From Roseiflexus sp. (lineage in GTDB: Bacteria; Chloroflexota; Chloroflexia; Chloroflexales; Roseiflexaceae): a DNA stretch of 35,292 nt. The notes below the pieces were generated by a model. That model did no database searches. It was given only the letters and a program-made list of their open reading frames with translations, and had not been told where the DNA came from. The stretch covers positions 1 through 35,292 of the forward strand of contig JANXAL010000098.1 in the NCBI GenBank assembly GCA_025062325.1, read 5' to 3'. Made by a program: the position numbers and the translations under genes. This document shows positions 18,444 to 26,595 of the stretch, piece by piece (within the stretch, counting starts at the first letter, position 1; each line of letters starts with the position of its first letter).

Positions 18444-19178
18444 ATGAGCCTCATAGAACGTTCTTCTCTCCGCATTTTGGGCATTTTCGCCCATCCCGAC
18501 GACCCGGAATTCAGCATGGGCGGCAGTGCTGCTCTTTGGGCGAACGAGGGTCACGAGGTGTACTACTGTATCGTGACCGACGGTTCAGCAGGCAGCAATG
18601 ATCCGAATCAGGACCTGCGCGAACTTGTGCGCATTCGTGAAGAAGAACAGCGCGCAGCCGCCCGTGTGCTTGGGGTGCGCGACGTTTTCTTCCTTGGATA
18701 CAAAGATGGCGTGCTCGAGCCAACGCTCGAGCTGCGCCGCGAACTGACGCGCCTGATCCGTCGCCTTAAGCCGGATCGCGTCGTCTGCGGCGATCCGACC
18801 GCATTCTTCTATGGCGACGCATATGTTAACCATGCCGATCACCGCGCCGCAGCCGAAGCCGCCGTCGCCGCCGTGTTTCCCAGCGCTCCGACGCGCCCGA
18901 TTTTCCCGGAACTGCTCGCCGAAGGCCTGGAGCCGCATCAGGTCAAAGAGTTGTACATCACTACCGATCAGGCAGGACCGTATACCCTGTATGTGGACAT
19001 TTCATCCACAATCGAGCGCAAGATTGAAGCATTGCGTTGTCACGCCAGTCAGGTGCAGGTCGGCGACGGGCAATGGCTGCGCGATTGGGCGGCGGAAACC
19101 GGCAAAGCCGCCGGTCTCGCGTATGCCGAGGCGTTCCGTGTCATACGCCTGGTGCGTGAGCATCAGGACGGGTCATAA
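18444..19178 (+). CDS. LmbE/PIG-L family deacetylase
   Basis: The 244-residue protein is a zinc-dependent N-acetylglucosaminyl deacetylase-type enzyme (LmbE, PIG-L, MshB, BshB family). The metal-binding AHPDDPEFSMGGSAA motif is near the N-terminus (about residues 14-28). The second metal histidine lies in YVNHADHRAAAEA at about residue 130. Substrates in this family include GlcNAc-phosphoinositol, GlcNAc-malate and sugar-antibiotic precursors; none can be picked here. The frame has ATGs at 18414 and 18444; I chose 18444 because it starts just before the conserved LRILGIFAHPDD. Neither has a convincing ribosome binding site. The next gene, a CBS-ACT protein, starts 143 bases downstream. Confidence 0.85.
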   Translation: MSLIERSSLRILGIFAHPDDPEFSMGGSAALWANEGHEVYYCIVTDGSAGSNDPNQDLRELVRIREEEQRAAARVLGVRDVFFLGYKDGVLEPTLELRRELTRLIRRLKPDRVVCGDPTAFFYGDAYVNHADHRAAAEAAVAAVFPSAPTRPIFPELLAEGLEPHQVKELYITTDQAGPYTLYVDISSTIERKIEALRCHASQVQVGDGQWLRDWAAETGKAAGLAYAEAFRVIRLVREHQDGS

Positions 19179-19321
19179 ATCTGCCGGTGCGCAGACCTGT
19201 CCTCTGCCGCGAGAATGATAACGCGATCCACAAAAATGGAGAGTTGCGCAGATCCGCCCGTGCTGCGAGAATACTACTGACACTCGCCTCAGTTTGACCT
19301 GAATAAATTAGGAGCGTTTCC

Positions 19322-19960
19322 ATGCTTGTCGGCGAACGTATGTCTTCTCCAGTCATCACACTGGAACCCAAAACGCCCGTGTCAGAAGCTCTAATGCTGT
19401 TCCGGGAAAAGCGCATCCGGCGCGCCCCGGTGATCGCCCACCATCGGTTAGTCGGCATTGTCGCCGAGCGTGACCTGCTATATGCGTCTCCGTCGCCGGT
19501 TTCCTCGCTGAGCGTGTGGGAATTGAACTATCTGCTGAGTAAGCTGACCGTTGACGAGGTTATGACCCGCGAAGTGATTACGGTCACAGAGGACGCCACG
19601 ATCGAAGAAGCGGCGCTTCTTATGGCGGACAAGCGTGTCGGCGGGTTGCCCGTCATGCGCGGTCACGAAGTTGTCGGCATCATTACCGAAACCGATCTGT
19701 TCAAAATCCTGCTGGAATTGATGAGCGTGCGCGATCACGGCGTGCGCGTGACGGCGCTGCTCGATGACCGTCCCGGCATGCTGGCGCGGTTGAGCACCGC
19801 CATCTTTCAGGCGAATGGCAACTTCATTTCATTTGGTCAGTTCGATAAAGAAGACGGGGCGCGCTTGATCACATTTAAGGTTAGCGGGTTGAGCCTTGAT
19901 CAGGTGAAAGAGGTCATTGCGCCAATTGTCAAGCAGGTGTTTGACATTCGTGAGGTGTAG
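19322..19960 (+). CDS. CBS-pair plus ACT domain protein (AcuB-like)
   Basis: The 212-residue protein has two CBS motifs (about 1-55 and 76-135; MSSPVITLEPKTPVSEAL and VMTREVITVTEDATIEEAAL), together one Bateman module that usually senses adenine nucleotides. A C-terminal ACT domain follows (about 140-210; VTALLDDRPGMLARLSTAIF), typical of amino-acid sensing. This order matches AcuB-like proteins, which have no known catalytic part, so a regulatory role is likely. ATG at 19322 follows AGGAG with seven bases spacing. The gene is single, with no obvious partner apart from the deacetylase upstream. Confidence 0.85.
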   Translation: MLVGERMSSPVITLEPKTPVSEALMLFREKRIRRAPVIAHHRLVGIVAERDLLYASPSPVSSLSVWELNYLLSKLTVDEVMTREVITVTEDATIEEAALLMADKRVGGLPVMRGHEVVGIITETDLFKILLELMSVRDHGVRVTALLDDRPGMLARLSTAIFQANGNFISFGQFDKEDGARLITFKVSGLSLDQVKEVIAPIVKQVFDIREV

Positions 19961-20279
19961 TTCCATCAACCGGAAAACGGCGTTTTCGTGCATGAACCAG
20001 GCGCCAGGTCCCGTTCGCCAGTTAGGTTCCATCATCGCGCCCGATCCTCAGCACAGACCTCAAGGGTCGGGCAGGTTTCTTCCCCAAGACCATTGAGGTC
20101 GGGAGACGCACCAACCGGGCGTCAGATCGTTTGCTGGTTAGGTTCCCGCATAGCGCCCGATCCCCGGCACAGGCCTCAAGGGTCGAGGACGTTCCTTCCT
20201 TCTCATCGCTCGTCCTTTGCCTCGCGCCCTCCTCCTCTTGCCTCTCACCGCTTGCCTCGCGCCCTCCTCCTCTTGCCTC
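19961..20279. other. Intergenic region with GACC-N5-GGTC palindromes and tandem repeat
   Basis: Just after the CBS-ACT stop, GAAAACG and CGTTTTC (19973-19987) form a tight hairpin that may terminate transcription. GACC-N5-GGTC palindromes lie at 20056-20068 and 20088-20100, with a GGCC variant at 20172-20184. A 35-bp pyrimidine-rich unit is duplicated in tandem at 20219-20253 and 20254-20288 with one mismatch. No gene is supported. Confidence 0.6.
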
Positions 20280-20288
20280 TCATCGCTT
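20219..20288. repeat. Tandem duplication of a 35-bp pyrimidine-rich unit
   Basis: Two adjacent 35-bp units starting GCCTCGCGCCCTCC differ at a single position (CACCG against CATCG). The second unit runs into the stop codon of the unknown membrane gene at 20280, so the duplication touches the end of that reading frame. Confidence 0.8.
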
Positions 20289-20843
20289 GCCTTGCGCCTC
20301 GCGCGCACACTCCGCGCACCAGAGGGCGCAATTCTGCACCGACCAGCGCCTGCCGCCGCGACGCGGATCGACCAAGTAGTAGACTTCGAGGGGGACGCCA
20401 GCGATGCCACAGCGCTCACACCTGTCTTGCGCCCGACGATAGACGCGCCAGTTGAAGCGCGGCAGATGCAGGTCGAGCGCCAGATGCACGGTCAATCCGA
20501 CAGCAAGTGGACGGAGAGGAGACCAGAGAGTCGCTGCAAGCCAGATCAGCGGCAGCGCCACCTGCGGCTCATGCGCCACCGAACGCAGCATGCCATAGCG
20601 GGGGCGCGTGTCGCCGCGTCGAGGCAGTCGATGACGCCGCCGGTCGTAGCGCAACGCGCCGACCGGGCTCCAATCGCCGCTGCGCAGGGCATACAAAAGA
20701 AAATGATCAATATCCAGCGCTACGCCGCCGAGGATCGCAAGCGCAGCGCGCACTGGCGAGCGCGGGTAAAGCGCCAGACTGATCGCCGCAGCCGCGAGAA
20801 GGTGATCACGAAAACGCACGGTATGCTCGCTCTCTACGCCCAC
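20280..20843 (-). CDS. Unknown membrane protein with C-terminal Cys clusters
   Basis: I do not recognise a named family for this 187-residue protein. The first half has hydrophobic segments with an LGGVALDIDHFLLYAL stretch resembling small membrane-bound metal-dependent hydrolases (YdjM/DUF457-like), followed by HEPQVALPLIWLAATLWS and LTVHLALDLHLPRFNW, with conserved-looking Asp and His residues. The last 50 residues contain RCERCG and CALWCAEC, a probable zinc ribbon. It starts at a GTG (20843) that overlaps the end of the FmdB-type gene by ten bases, so translation is likely coupled. It ends the efp-nnr-fmdB run. Confidence 0.6.
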   Translation of the reverse strand: MGVESEHTVRFRDHLLAAAAISLALYPRSPVRAALAILGGVALDIDHFLLYALRSGDWSPVGALRYDRRRHRLPRRGDTRPRYGMLRSVAHEPQVALPLIWLAATLWSPLRPLAVGLTVHLALDLHLPRFNWRVYRRAQDRCERCGIAGVPLEVYYLVDPRRGGRRWSVQNCALWCAECAREAQGKR

Positions 20844-21259
20844 CCCAGATCGTCCGGTCCCGTTGAACTCTTCTTTGAAGCGGAAGACGACTCCTCCTCT
20901 TCCTCAGCGGCACCCTCCTCTCCACCCTTTTCTTTGCGCTGCAATTCCTCTTCTAGCATCTCGTCCACCATCTCGTCCCAGTCGTCGCCCGCTTCCTCGC
21001 CGAGTTCCTTCCCCAGCTTCTTTGCCCAGCGCGCAATCGAGCGCGGGTCATTCTCATCGAGACCGGCGAGCATCGAGGGATCAGCAAGCGCCTCGAGGCG
21101 CGACTCTTCGGATTTGAGCACCGCCACGCGCGAAATCGCGCGGCGCACGTCCGTGGCGCCGCAGCGCGGGCAGGCAAGCCCATCCGGGTCACGGAACCCG
21201 TATACCAGTTTCTGGAACCGTCCATTGCACTGCGGGCAGAGGTATTCATAGATCGGCAT
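20834..21259 (-). CDS. FmdB-type zinc ribbon protein
   Basis: The 141-residue protein begins with the FmdB/CxxC_CxxC regulatory zinc ribbon: MPIYEYLCPQCNGRFQKLV and GLACPRCGATDVRRAISRVA, giving CxxC-x(n)-CxxC. The rest is acidic and low in complexity (EEEEESSSASKKSS), as often seen in these proteins. The molecular role is unknown. ATG at 21259 follows GGAGG with seven bases spacing. An upstream start in the same frame was rejected because the conserved domain begins at this Met. It lies 85 bases after nnr. Confidence 0.85.
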   Translation of the reverse strand: MPIYEYLCPQCNGRFQKLVYGFRDPDGLACPRCGATDVRRAISRVAVLKSEESRLEALADPSMLAGLDENDPRSIARWAKKLGKELGEEAGDDWDEMVDEMLEEELQRKEKGGEEGAAEEEEESSSASKKSSTGPDDLGWA

Positions 21260-21344
21260 GGCTACGCCTCCTCTGGCGTCTGTAGTCCGATATTTGGTTT
21301 GCCGTTGCTCTCTAGGTAGCGGATGCCCGGCGTCGTCATGGCCA

Positions 21345-23015
21345 TCACGACTGTTTGAGAGCGCGAATTGCCAGCGGCAGGCGCGGCAGCAGATCGCCAG
21401 CCAGCGCTCCCATATCTCCAAGCTCGTCGCGCACTCTGCGACCAGCAGCGCTGTGGAGGTAGACGCCAAGCGTAGCAGCGTCGAACGGCTTCAGCCCCTG
21501 CGCCATCAGACCCGCGATGGCGCCCGCAAGCACATCGCCGGTTCCGGCAGTCGCCAGCGCCGGGTTGCCGCCGTCATTCACCCGCACTCGTCCTTCCGGG
21601 TCAGCGATGACCGTGGTTGCGCCCTTGAACACGACAATCTGCTTCCAACGCGCAGCGGCGTCCTTCGCCACCTCAACCGGATGGTCGGTTATCTGCTCGA
21701 CGCCAAGGAGGCGACGCATCTCGCCGGGGTGCGGCGTCAGCACGCACCGGCCATGTGGCAGGCGATCCCAGATTGCGCCGGGCGACATATCCGATGCTTC
21801 GGAACGGTGGATCAGATCTGCCAGGATATTCAACCCGTCGGCATCTACGACCGTAAACGGCAGCTCTGGCCGCTGTTTTTCGACAGCTTTCTCGCTTCCC
21901 GCAGTAGCGATGCGGAACCCGATCTGCCCGCGATGGCGCGGCGATTGCAGCCCAAGCAACCGCTCGAAGAAGACGCGCGTCGCCTTTTCGCGTCCCAGGC
22001 CCGGACCCACGAGCAGCGCCTGATAGTTGCCAAGAATGGTAAGCAGCTCATCGGCAGCGGCATCGCCGAGCGTCCCCCATTCGGCTTCGGGCAGCGGGTG
22101 GAGCGTAACTTCCGGAATCCGACCTGGACCGTACCATTGACTGCGCCCAACTGCGAGGGTCACCAGTCCAGCGCCGACGCGCGCAGCGCCAGCGCTTGCC
22201 AGCGCCGCCGCACCGGGATAGTTCACCGATCCGGCGACCACCAGCACTTTGCCAAACGTCCCTTTGTGCGCGTCCGGCGGGCGGAGCGGCAGGAGCGAAC
22301 GCGCCAGGTTCGCGTCGATCAATTCGGTCATAATGCCCTCCAGGTCGCCTGGCGAAAGACCGATATCGACGCTGCGCAGTTCGCCAGCATATGCGCGCGC
22401 CGGGTAGAAGAGCAGCCCGCGTTTGATGAGACCGGTTGAAACAGTTAGATCGGCGCGCACCGCGTCGCCGAGGAGGGCGCCGCTGTCGGCGTGGACGCCG
22501 GTGGGAACGTCCACCGCGAGCACGAACAGTCGGTTCGCCTGGTCGCGCTGCGCAGTCGCTGCATTCAGCGTCGCAATAATTGTTGCCAGCTCGCCTTCGA
22601 CCGGACGGTTGGCGCCATATCCGAGGAGCGCATCGATCACCAGGTCGCTTTCGGCAAGCGCAGCACGCAGCGCCTGACCGTGCGGGTCATCGGCGGAGCG
22701 CACTTCGGCAATGGCGCGTTCGCGGCACAGTCGCCAGTTGTCATCTCCAGCGGCGTCGCTCCGCCGCCAGAGGTAGAGCGTCACCCGCACGCCAGCATCG
22801 TGCAGCAGGCGCGCCGCCACTAACCCATCGCCGCCATTGTTGCCGGGACCGACCAGCACCAGCGCGCGGCGACCCGCAGGTTTGCCAAGCGTGTCGAGCG
22901 CAACCTGCGCCACCCCAGCGCCCGCCTGTTCCATCAAGCCCGACCACGTCGCGCCGCGGGCAACCGCCGCTTCTTCGATGGCGCGCATCTCTCCCGCGGT
23001 GACGATCTTGCTCAT
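21345..23015 (-). CDS. nnr: Bifunctional NAD(P)H-hydrate epimerase/dehydratase
   Basis: The 556-residue enzyme repairs damaged NAD(P)H. The N-terminal YjeF_N domain (about 1-215) epimerises NAD(P)HX: GEMRAIEEAAVARGATW, VLVGPGNNGGDGLVAARLL, DLVIDALLGYG and VLAVDVPTGVHADSG. The C-terminal YjeF_C (ribokinase-like) domain (about 235-550) dehydrates S-NAD(P)HX using ATP or ADP: HKGTFGKVLVVAGSVNYPGA, LVGPGLGREKA, VVDADGLNIL, VLTPHPGEMRRLLG and NPALATAGTGDVLAGAIAGL. Length fits the fused form. It follows efp by 15 bases and probably shares its transcript. Confidence 0.93.
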   Translation of the reverse strand: MSKIVTAGEMRAIEEAAVARGATWSGLMEQAGAGVAQVALDTLGKPAGRRALVLVGPGNNGGDGLVAARLLHDAGVRVTLYLWRRSDAAGDDNWRLCRERAIAEVRSADDPHGQALRAALAESDLVIDALLGYGANRPVEGELATIIATLNAATAQRDQANRLFVLAVDVPTGVHADSGALLGDAVRADLTVSTGLIKRGLLFYPARAYAGELRSVDIGLSPGDLEGIMTELIDANLARSLLPLRPPDAHKGTFGKVLVVAGSVNYPGAAALASAGAARVGAGLVTLAVGRSQWYGPGRIPEVTLHPLPEAEWGTLGDAAADELLTILGNYQALLVGPGLGREKATRVFFERLLGLQSPRHRGQIGFRIATAGSEKAVEKQRPELPFTVVDADGLNILADLIHRSEASDMSPGAIWDRLPHGRCVLTPHPGEMRRLLGVEQITDHPVEVAKDAAARWKQIVVFKGATTVIADPEGRVRVNDGGNPALATAGTGDVLAGAIAGLMAQGLKPFDAATLGVYLHSAAGRRVRDELGDMGALAGDLLPRLPLAIRALKQS

Positions 23016-23030
23016 AGTTCGGATGGACGC

Positions 23031-23594
23031 TTACTTGATCCGTTCGATGTACTCACCGGTGCGTGTATCGACGCGCACATAGTCGCCCTGATTGACGAAG
23101 GCAGGAACCGAAATGACCGCGCCAGTCTCAAGTGTGACCAGCTTGTTGACATTAGTCGCTGTATCGCCGCGCACCGCGACGCTGGCTTCCGTCACCTGCA
23201 ATGTCACGAACAGCGGCGGCTCGACCCCCAGGATCTTGTTGTCGTCATAGAACAGGACGTCGGCCATTTCGTTTTCCTTGAGGAACTTTGCCGCTTCGCC
23301 AATCAGGTCTTCTGACACTTCAACCTGCTCAAACGTTTCGGTGTCCATAAAGTGGTAGATGGCGCCCTCGCGGTAGAGGAACTGCATCGGACGCTTTTCG
23401 ACGCGCACAATCTCGATTTCGGAACCGGCGCGCACCCGCTCTTCAATCGTTTTGCCCGTTTCCAGATTCTTCAGTTTCATGATCACCATCGCGCGCCAGT
23501 TGCCGGGGGCGTGGTGGTGGAACTCTATCACGCGATGCAACTGGCCATTGTAGCGGATGACCATGTTCGTGCGCAGATCTGATGTGGTCGCCAT
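23031..23594 (-). CDS. efp: Translation elongation factor P
   Basis: The 187-residue protein has the three EF-P domains: N-terminal KOW-like (MATTSDLRTNMVIRYNGQL), the middle OB fold (QFLYREGAIYHFMDTETFEQ) and the C-terminal OB fold ending GDYVRVDTRTGEYIERIK. EF-P relieves ribosomes stalled at polyproline. In the domain-I tip loop, which enters the peptidyl-transferase centre, the usual PGK reads PGN (Asn32), so the modified Lys of many bacteria is absent. The ATG at 23594 was chosen over an earlier in-frame start because it begins the conserved MATTSD. It heads the run efp-nnr-fmdB. Confidence 0.94.
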   Translation of the reverse strand: MATTSDLRTNMVIRYNGQLHRVIEFHHHAPGNWRAMVIMKLKNLETGKTIEERVRAGSEIEIVRVEKRPMQFLYREGAIYHFMDTETFEQVEVSEDLIGEAAKFLKENEMADVLFYDDNKILGVEPPLFVTLQVTEASVAVRGDTATNVNKLVTLETGAVISVPAFVNQGDYVRVDTRTGEYIERIK

Positions 23595-23670
23595 ACTCCT
23601 GATCTCCACAGAAAGCGCCGCTCGCCCCTGAGCGGCGCCGCATCAATCGGCTGATACGCTATGTGCGTCA

Positions 23671-23679
23671 ATTATAGCA
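23671..23679 (-). promoter_or_regulatory. Extended -10 promoter of efp
   Basis: On the minus strand TGCTATAAT (23679-23671) is a perfect extended -10 box. No clear -35 box is seen. The start would be about 70 bases before the efp ATG. Confidence 0.55.
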
Positions 23680-23782
23680 CAAGACGGATGCAGGTGAGTT
23701 GGTTCGAGAAGGTTCTCCTAATGGGAGATTGTAGGAAAGGCGCTGATGATCAGGCAGTTCAGCCCGCAGCGCCAGAACCCTC

Positions 23783-23811
23783 TTGACAGAAGCCCCCAAC
23801 CGAATTAGGAT
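23783..23811 (+). promoter_or_regulatory. Promoter of the Cys-rich zinc-ribbon gene
   Basis: A perfect TTGACA (23783-23788) and TAGGAT (23806-23811) are 17 bases apart. The start near 23818 gives a leader of about 88 bases. Confidence 0.55.
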
Positions 23812-23905
23812 GATTCACACAATCAGACGCACGTCTGGTTGTGCATTCAGTACAAACTGCGTGATGCTCGCACAACGGTGTGCAACTCAACGAGGAGGGC
23901 GACCG

Positions 23906-24319
23906 ATGAGTTACCAGGAACGCGCGCCATACGGACCGGTTGTGGTCTGTGATTGCTGCGGGAGCATTGGTGCAATTGGCGACCGTGACTGGCGTCAGGT
24001 ACGCGGCAGCAGGGTAGACGACGCCATGCACCTATGTCGGGCATGTCGGCAGCGCGCCGTGTGGTGTGAGGTGCATCAGACCTATCATCTGCCTGAGACG
24101 TTGCATCGCCGGCCATGCGCCGCCTGTGGCGGGTTATTTACTGCCCAAGTGGCTTGGAACCTCGAATTCTGTCCGTCGTGTCGTCGTGAACGTGGGATTG
24201 TCGTCTCACCACCAACACCGGCAGGAGGCAAACAGACTGGTTGGCGCGCGTGGCTCTGGCTCTTTCCGTGGCGCGTACTGCGGCAGCATCGTTCAATCCA
24301 CTCCGATCTTCGACGCTAA
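23906..24319 (+). CDS. Cysteine-rich (zinc-ribbon) hypothetical protein
   Basis: I do not recognise this 137-residue protein. It has five Cys/His pairs in order: CDCC, CRAC, CEVH, CAAC and CPSC. This suggests two or three zinc ribbons or treble clefts, followed by a short basic Trp-rich C-terminus (WRAWLWLFPWRVLRQHRS). The ATG at 23906 follows GAGGAGG with seven bases spacing. A consensus promoter lies upstream. Likely a nucleic-acid-binding or redox protein, but that is only from the metal motifs. Confidence 0.7.
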   Translation: MSYQERAPYGPVVVCDCCGSIGAIGDRDWRQVRGSRVDDAMHLCRACRQRAVWCEVHQTYHLPETLHRRPCAACGGLFTAQVAWNLEFCPSCRRERGIVVSPPTPAGGKQTGWRAWLWLFPWRVLRQHRSIHSDLRR

Positions 24320-24564
24320 CGCGCGCAGATTTCATCCAAGTCTATGCACCATGTGCCGTCAGGAGCGCAGACTCACGCGGGTGCAGCGGATTTGCGCAGA
24401 TCCTCATACTGAATCCAGGTCTGTCCGTCGCACTTCGTGCAAACCTGTGCGCTCCTTCGCGCTGTGCCAATGCACGTAAGCGCGTCGAACCGCTGGAGTC
24501 GTTCTGACAACTTATGACTGCACCTATGTCGTCCGGCACGTGCCGCTCTGGTTGTACTTTGTGG
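24320..24564. other. Non-coding gap with a possible zinc-ribbon remnant
   Basis: No gene is supported. On the minus strand a short frame ending at 24373 contains VCTKCDGQTWIQYEDLRK, which could be the leftover end of a zinc-ribbon protein, but it has no start signal and no upstream domain. Confidence 0.3.
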
Positions 24565-24570
24565 TATAAT
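24562..24570 (+). promoter_or_regulatory. Extended -10 promoter before the small membrane protein
   Basis: TGGTATAAT at 24562-24570 is a consensus extended -10 box. The start near 24577 almost coincides with an ATG at 24579, so either a leaderless mRNA or a downstream start (24654) is used. Confidence 0.5.
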
Positions 24571-24653
24571 GCACAATCATGGAGCAGGCACGAGCAGTAG
24601 CATTTCGTTTCCTTGCTGCACCCATCGGCAGACGTGCAGGAGCGGCATCTGTT

Positions 24654-25034
24654 ATGCGACGCGCCGGTCTGGCAGTGGCAATGGCGTTGCTGCTGGGGAT
24701 GTTCAATCCCCTGTTCTGCATTGTTCACTGCGCCGTGATCGATGCTCTGTCGCGTGAGCACACATCGTTTGGCAGGGCGCGATTTGTATGCTCCCTGATC
24801 GGCGCATCACACTCCTCTGCCGACGAGGGACACATCCCCGATCAGAATCCCGCCACGCCGCGTGCCGTTTACGACGGCGTTCTGACACTGCTCATCCTGT
24901 GCACGACGCTCCTCCTTATTGCTGCTCGCCTGATGCCACCTCCCCGACAGCGCTGGTGCAGTGAGTCGCTGGCGCCTCCTCCGCCTCCTCCCAAATCATG
25001 GCGTCCTCTGCCAGCCGGATTATACGGACGTTGA
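24654..25034 (+). CDS. Small membrane protein of unknown function (near copper gene)
   Basis: The 126-residue protein has a basic start followed by a hydrophobic helix (LAVAMALLLGMFNPLFCIVHC, up to about residue 26) and a second helix (VLTLLILCTTLLLIAARL) at about 78-96, ending with a Pro-rich tail. Cys and His residues (CIVHC) at the first membrane edge could bind metal. I do not recognise a family. AGGAG lies about ten bases before the ATG at 24654; a longer version from the ATG at 24579 would be leaderless from the promoter at 24562. The next gene, a PCuAC copper chaperone, is 443 bp downstream, so a copper role is only suggested by position. Confidence 0.5.
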   Translation: MRRAGLAVAMALLLGMFNPLFCIVHCAVIDALSREHTSFGRARFVCSLIGASHSSADEGHIPDQNPATPRAVYDGVLTLLILCTTLLLIAARLMPPPRQRWCSESLAPPPPPPKSWRPLPAGLYGR

Positions 25035-25477
25035 ACATCCGCTGTGCGCTTTGTTTTGAGACCCGGCGGCAGAAGAAGACAACGAACTACGTCGGATTTG
25101 CGGCGCGCTACGGGTGAGGCCCTGGCTACGATCCCGCACGTCTCTGCGGGACCTCCACGTCTGGAGCAAGGGCTTGAGCGGCCTAGAGCAGGCTTGATCG
25201 CAGAGCACGGGTATGCCAGTCTCACCAGGCTCTGGAACGCAAAGCCCCTAGCGCAAAGCTACGATGCAGTTCAGGTTTCAGATGCCATCGAACAATGTGC
25301 AACGCAACCGGCTTCGGAGTCACAATACGCGAACACGCCCGCAACTGGCGCTCGAATCCTGGCTCTCTGTTCTGAGTTGCCGGTTTTTAGTCCCCAGTTC
25401 CTGGCGGAGATCCATCCCAATGGCAGAGCAACCGTAATACACACAGTGACAAGATATCAACGAAAGGAGCACATCCG
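25035..25477. other. Gap between the small membrane protein and the PCuAC gene
   Basis: This 443-bp stretch holds no supported gene. A hairpin with arms TCCCGCA (25132-25138) and TGCGGGA (25145-25151) and a six-base loop lies inside it, without a T-run. A continuous plus-strand frame through the gap has no family resemblance and overlaps the next start, so it is not called. Confidence 0.4.
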
Positions 25478-26071
25478 ATGAATCTCTACCGACCCCTGTT
25501 CATTCTGGCAGGCGCGCTCGCGCTCGTAGCGTGCACAACAGCAGCGCCAACGCCGCCAGCGGCGCCAGCAAGCACCGGTGGCACGACGACGATTCAGATC
25601 AGCGATCCCTGGGCGCGCGCAATGAAGATGGAAGGCGGCGCAATGAGCGGCATGGATCAGCCAACGACGGCGCCAGCGTCTGGCGGCTATGGCGGCATGG
25701 AGCCGACCAAGATGCCTGAGCAGGGCATGGCGCACGGCGGCATGGATATGGGTGGCGCTAACAGCGCTGCGTATATGGTCATTCGCAACACCGGCAGCCA
25801 ACCCGACAAACTGATCGCGGCAAGCAGCGACGTCGCCAAGACTGTCGAACTGCACACCGTCGTTGAGGAAGGCGGCGTAATGCGCATGCGCCAAGTCGAG
25901 GGCGGCATCGAAATCCCTGCCAATGGCGAGGTCGTTCTGAAGCCGGGCGGCTTCCATGTGATGCTCATCGGCCTGACCCGCGACCTGAATGTGGGCGATA
26001 AGGTGCAGTTGACGCTCACCTTCGAGAAAGCGGGGCAGATTCCGGTCACGGCTGAGGTGCGCCAGCCGTAG
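25478..26071 (+). CDS. PCuAC-type copper chaperone lipoprotein with Met-rich insert
   Basis: The 197-residue protein has a lipoprotein signal peptide (LFILAGALALVAC, Cys19 as lipid anchor) and a PCu(A)C domain (DUF461 family). Such proteins carry Cu(I) in the periplasm to the CuA centre of cytochrome oxidase or related targets. The copper ligands of the family are visible as ELH...MRM...HVM: VELHTVVEEGGVMRMRQ and GGFHVMLIGL. Between the first strand (ISDPWARAMK) and the AAYMVI strand is an inserted Met/Gly/His-rich stretch of about 45 residues (MAHGGMDMGG), likely extra copper sites. ATG at 25478 follows AAAGGAG with eight bases spacing. Confidence 0.88.
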   Translation: MNLYRPLFILAGALALVACTTAAPTPPAAPASTGGTTTIQISDPWARAMKMEGGAMSGMDQPTTAPASGGYGGMEPTKMPEQGMAHGGMDMGGANSAAYMVIRNTGSQPDKLIAASSDVAKTVELHTVVEEGGVMRMRQVEGGIEIPANGEVVLKPGGFHVMLIGLTRDLNVGDKVQLTLTFEKAGQIPVTAEVRQP

Positions 26072-26251
26072 GAACGCCTTTTGTGCGCCCGAGCGCAGAT
26101 GCCTCTGAGGGGTGAGAGATGTGTTCTGCATCTCAACGCCCCTCTTCCCCTATACTTTCCTCTTCAGGCTCTTTGGTCGAGCCCTCACGTCGCATCGCCC
26201 ATCTCAGGCATGAGGATGCCCCACCTCCTCCTTCTCTCCCGGCATAGGAGG

Positions 26252-26421
26252 CTCAGTAGAGTTTTTGCGGCGCAATGGATGTTTTCCGCGTCCCCATGCC
26301 CTTTTCCCCCCATCCCCCCTGCCCCCTTCTCCCACCAGGGAAGAAGGGGGAGTTCGGGCGTCCTGATACCTGAAACAGATAGTCAGTACAGGAAATTGCC
26401 AGAACAATCTACCCTTATGAG
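26252..26421. mobile_element. MITE-like element with perfect 11-bp target duplication
   Basis: The 170-bp copy begins CTCAGTAGAGTTTTTGCGG and ends CTACCCTTATGAG, with the family's central CCCCCTTCTCCC hairpin. The direct repeat GGCATAGGAGG flanks it exactly at 26241-26251 and 26422-26432. It is inserted in an older, degraded copy of the same family, pieces of which are visible on both sides. Confidence 0.78.
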
Positions 26422-26595
26422 GGCATAGGAGGGGGGCCGCTCGCAAGGGCAGATTTCTCGGCCAGCTTACGTCGCATCGCCCGTTTTGGGCATCAGAATG
26501 CCCCACTTCCCCTTCCTCACAAGTGGAGATTTTTGCAAGCTCTTACGTCGCACCGCCCGTTTCAGGCGCCAGAACGCCCTACCTTCCCCTTCTCC

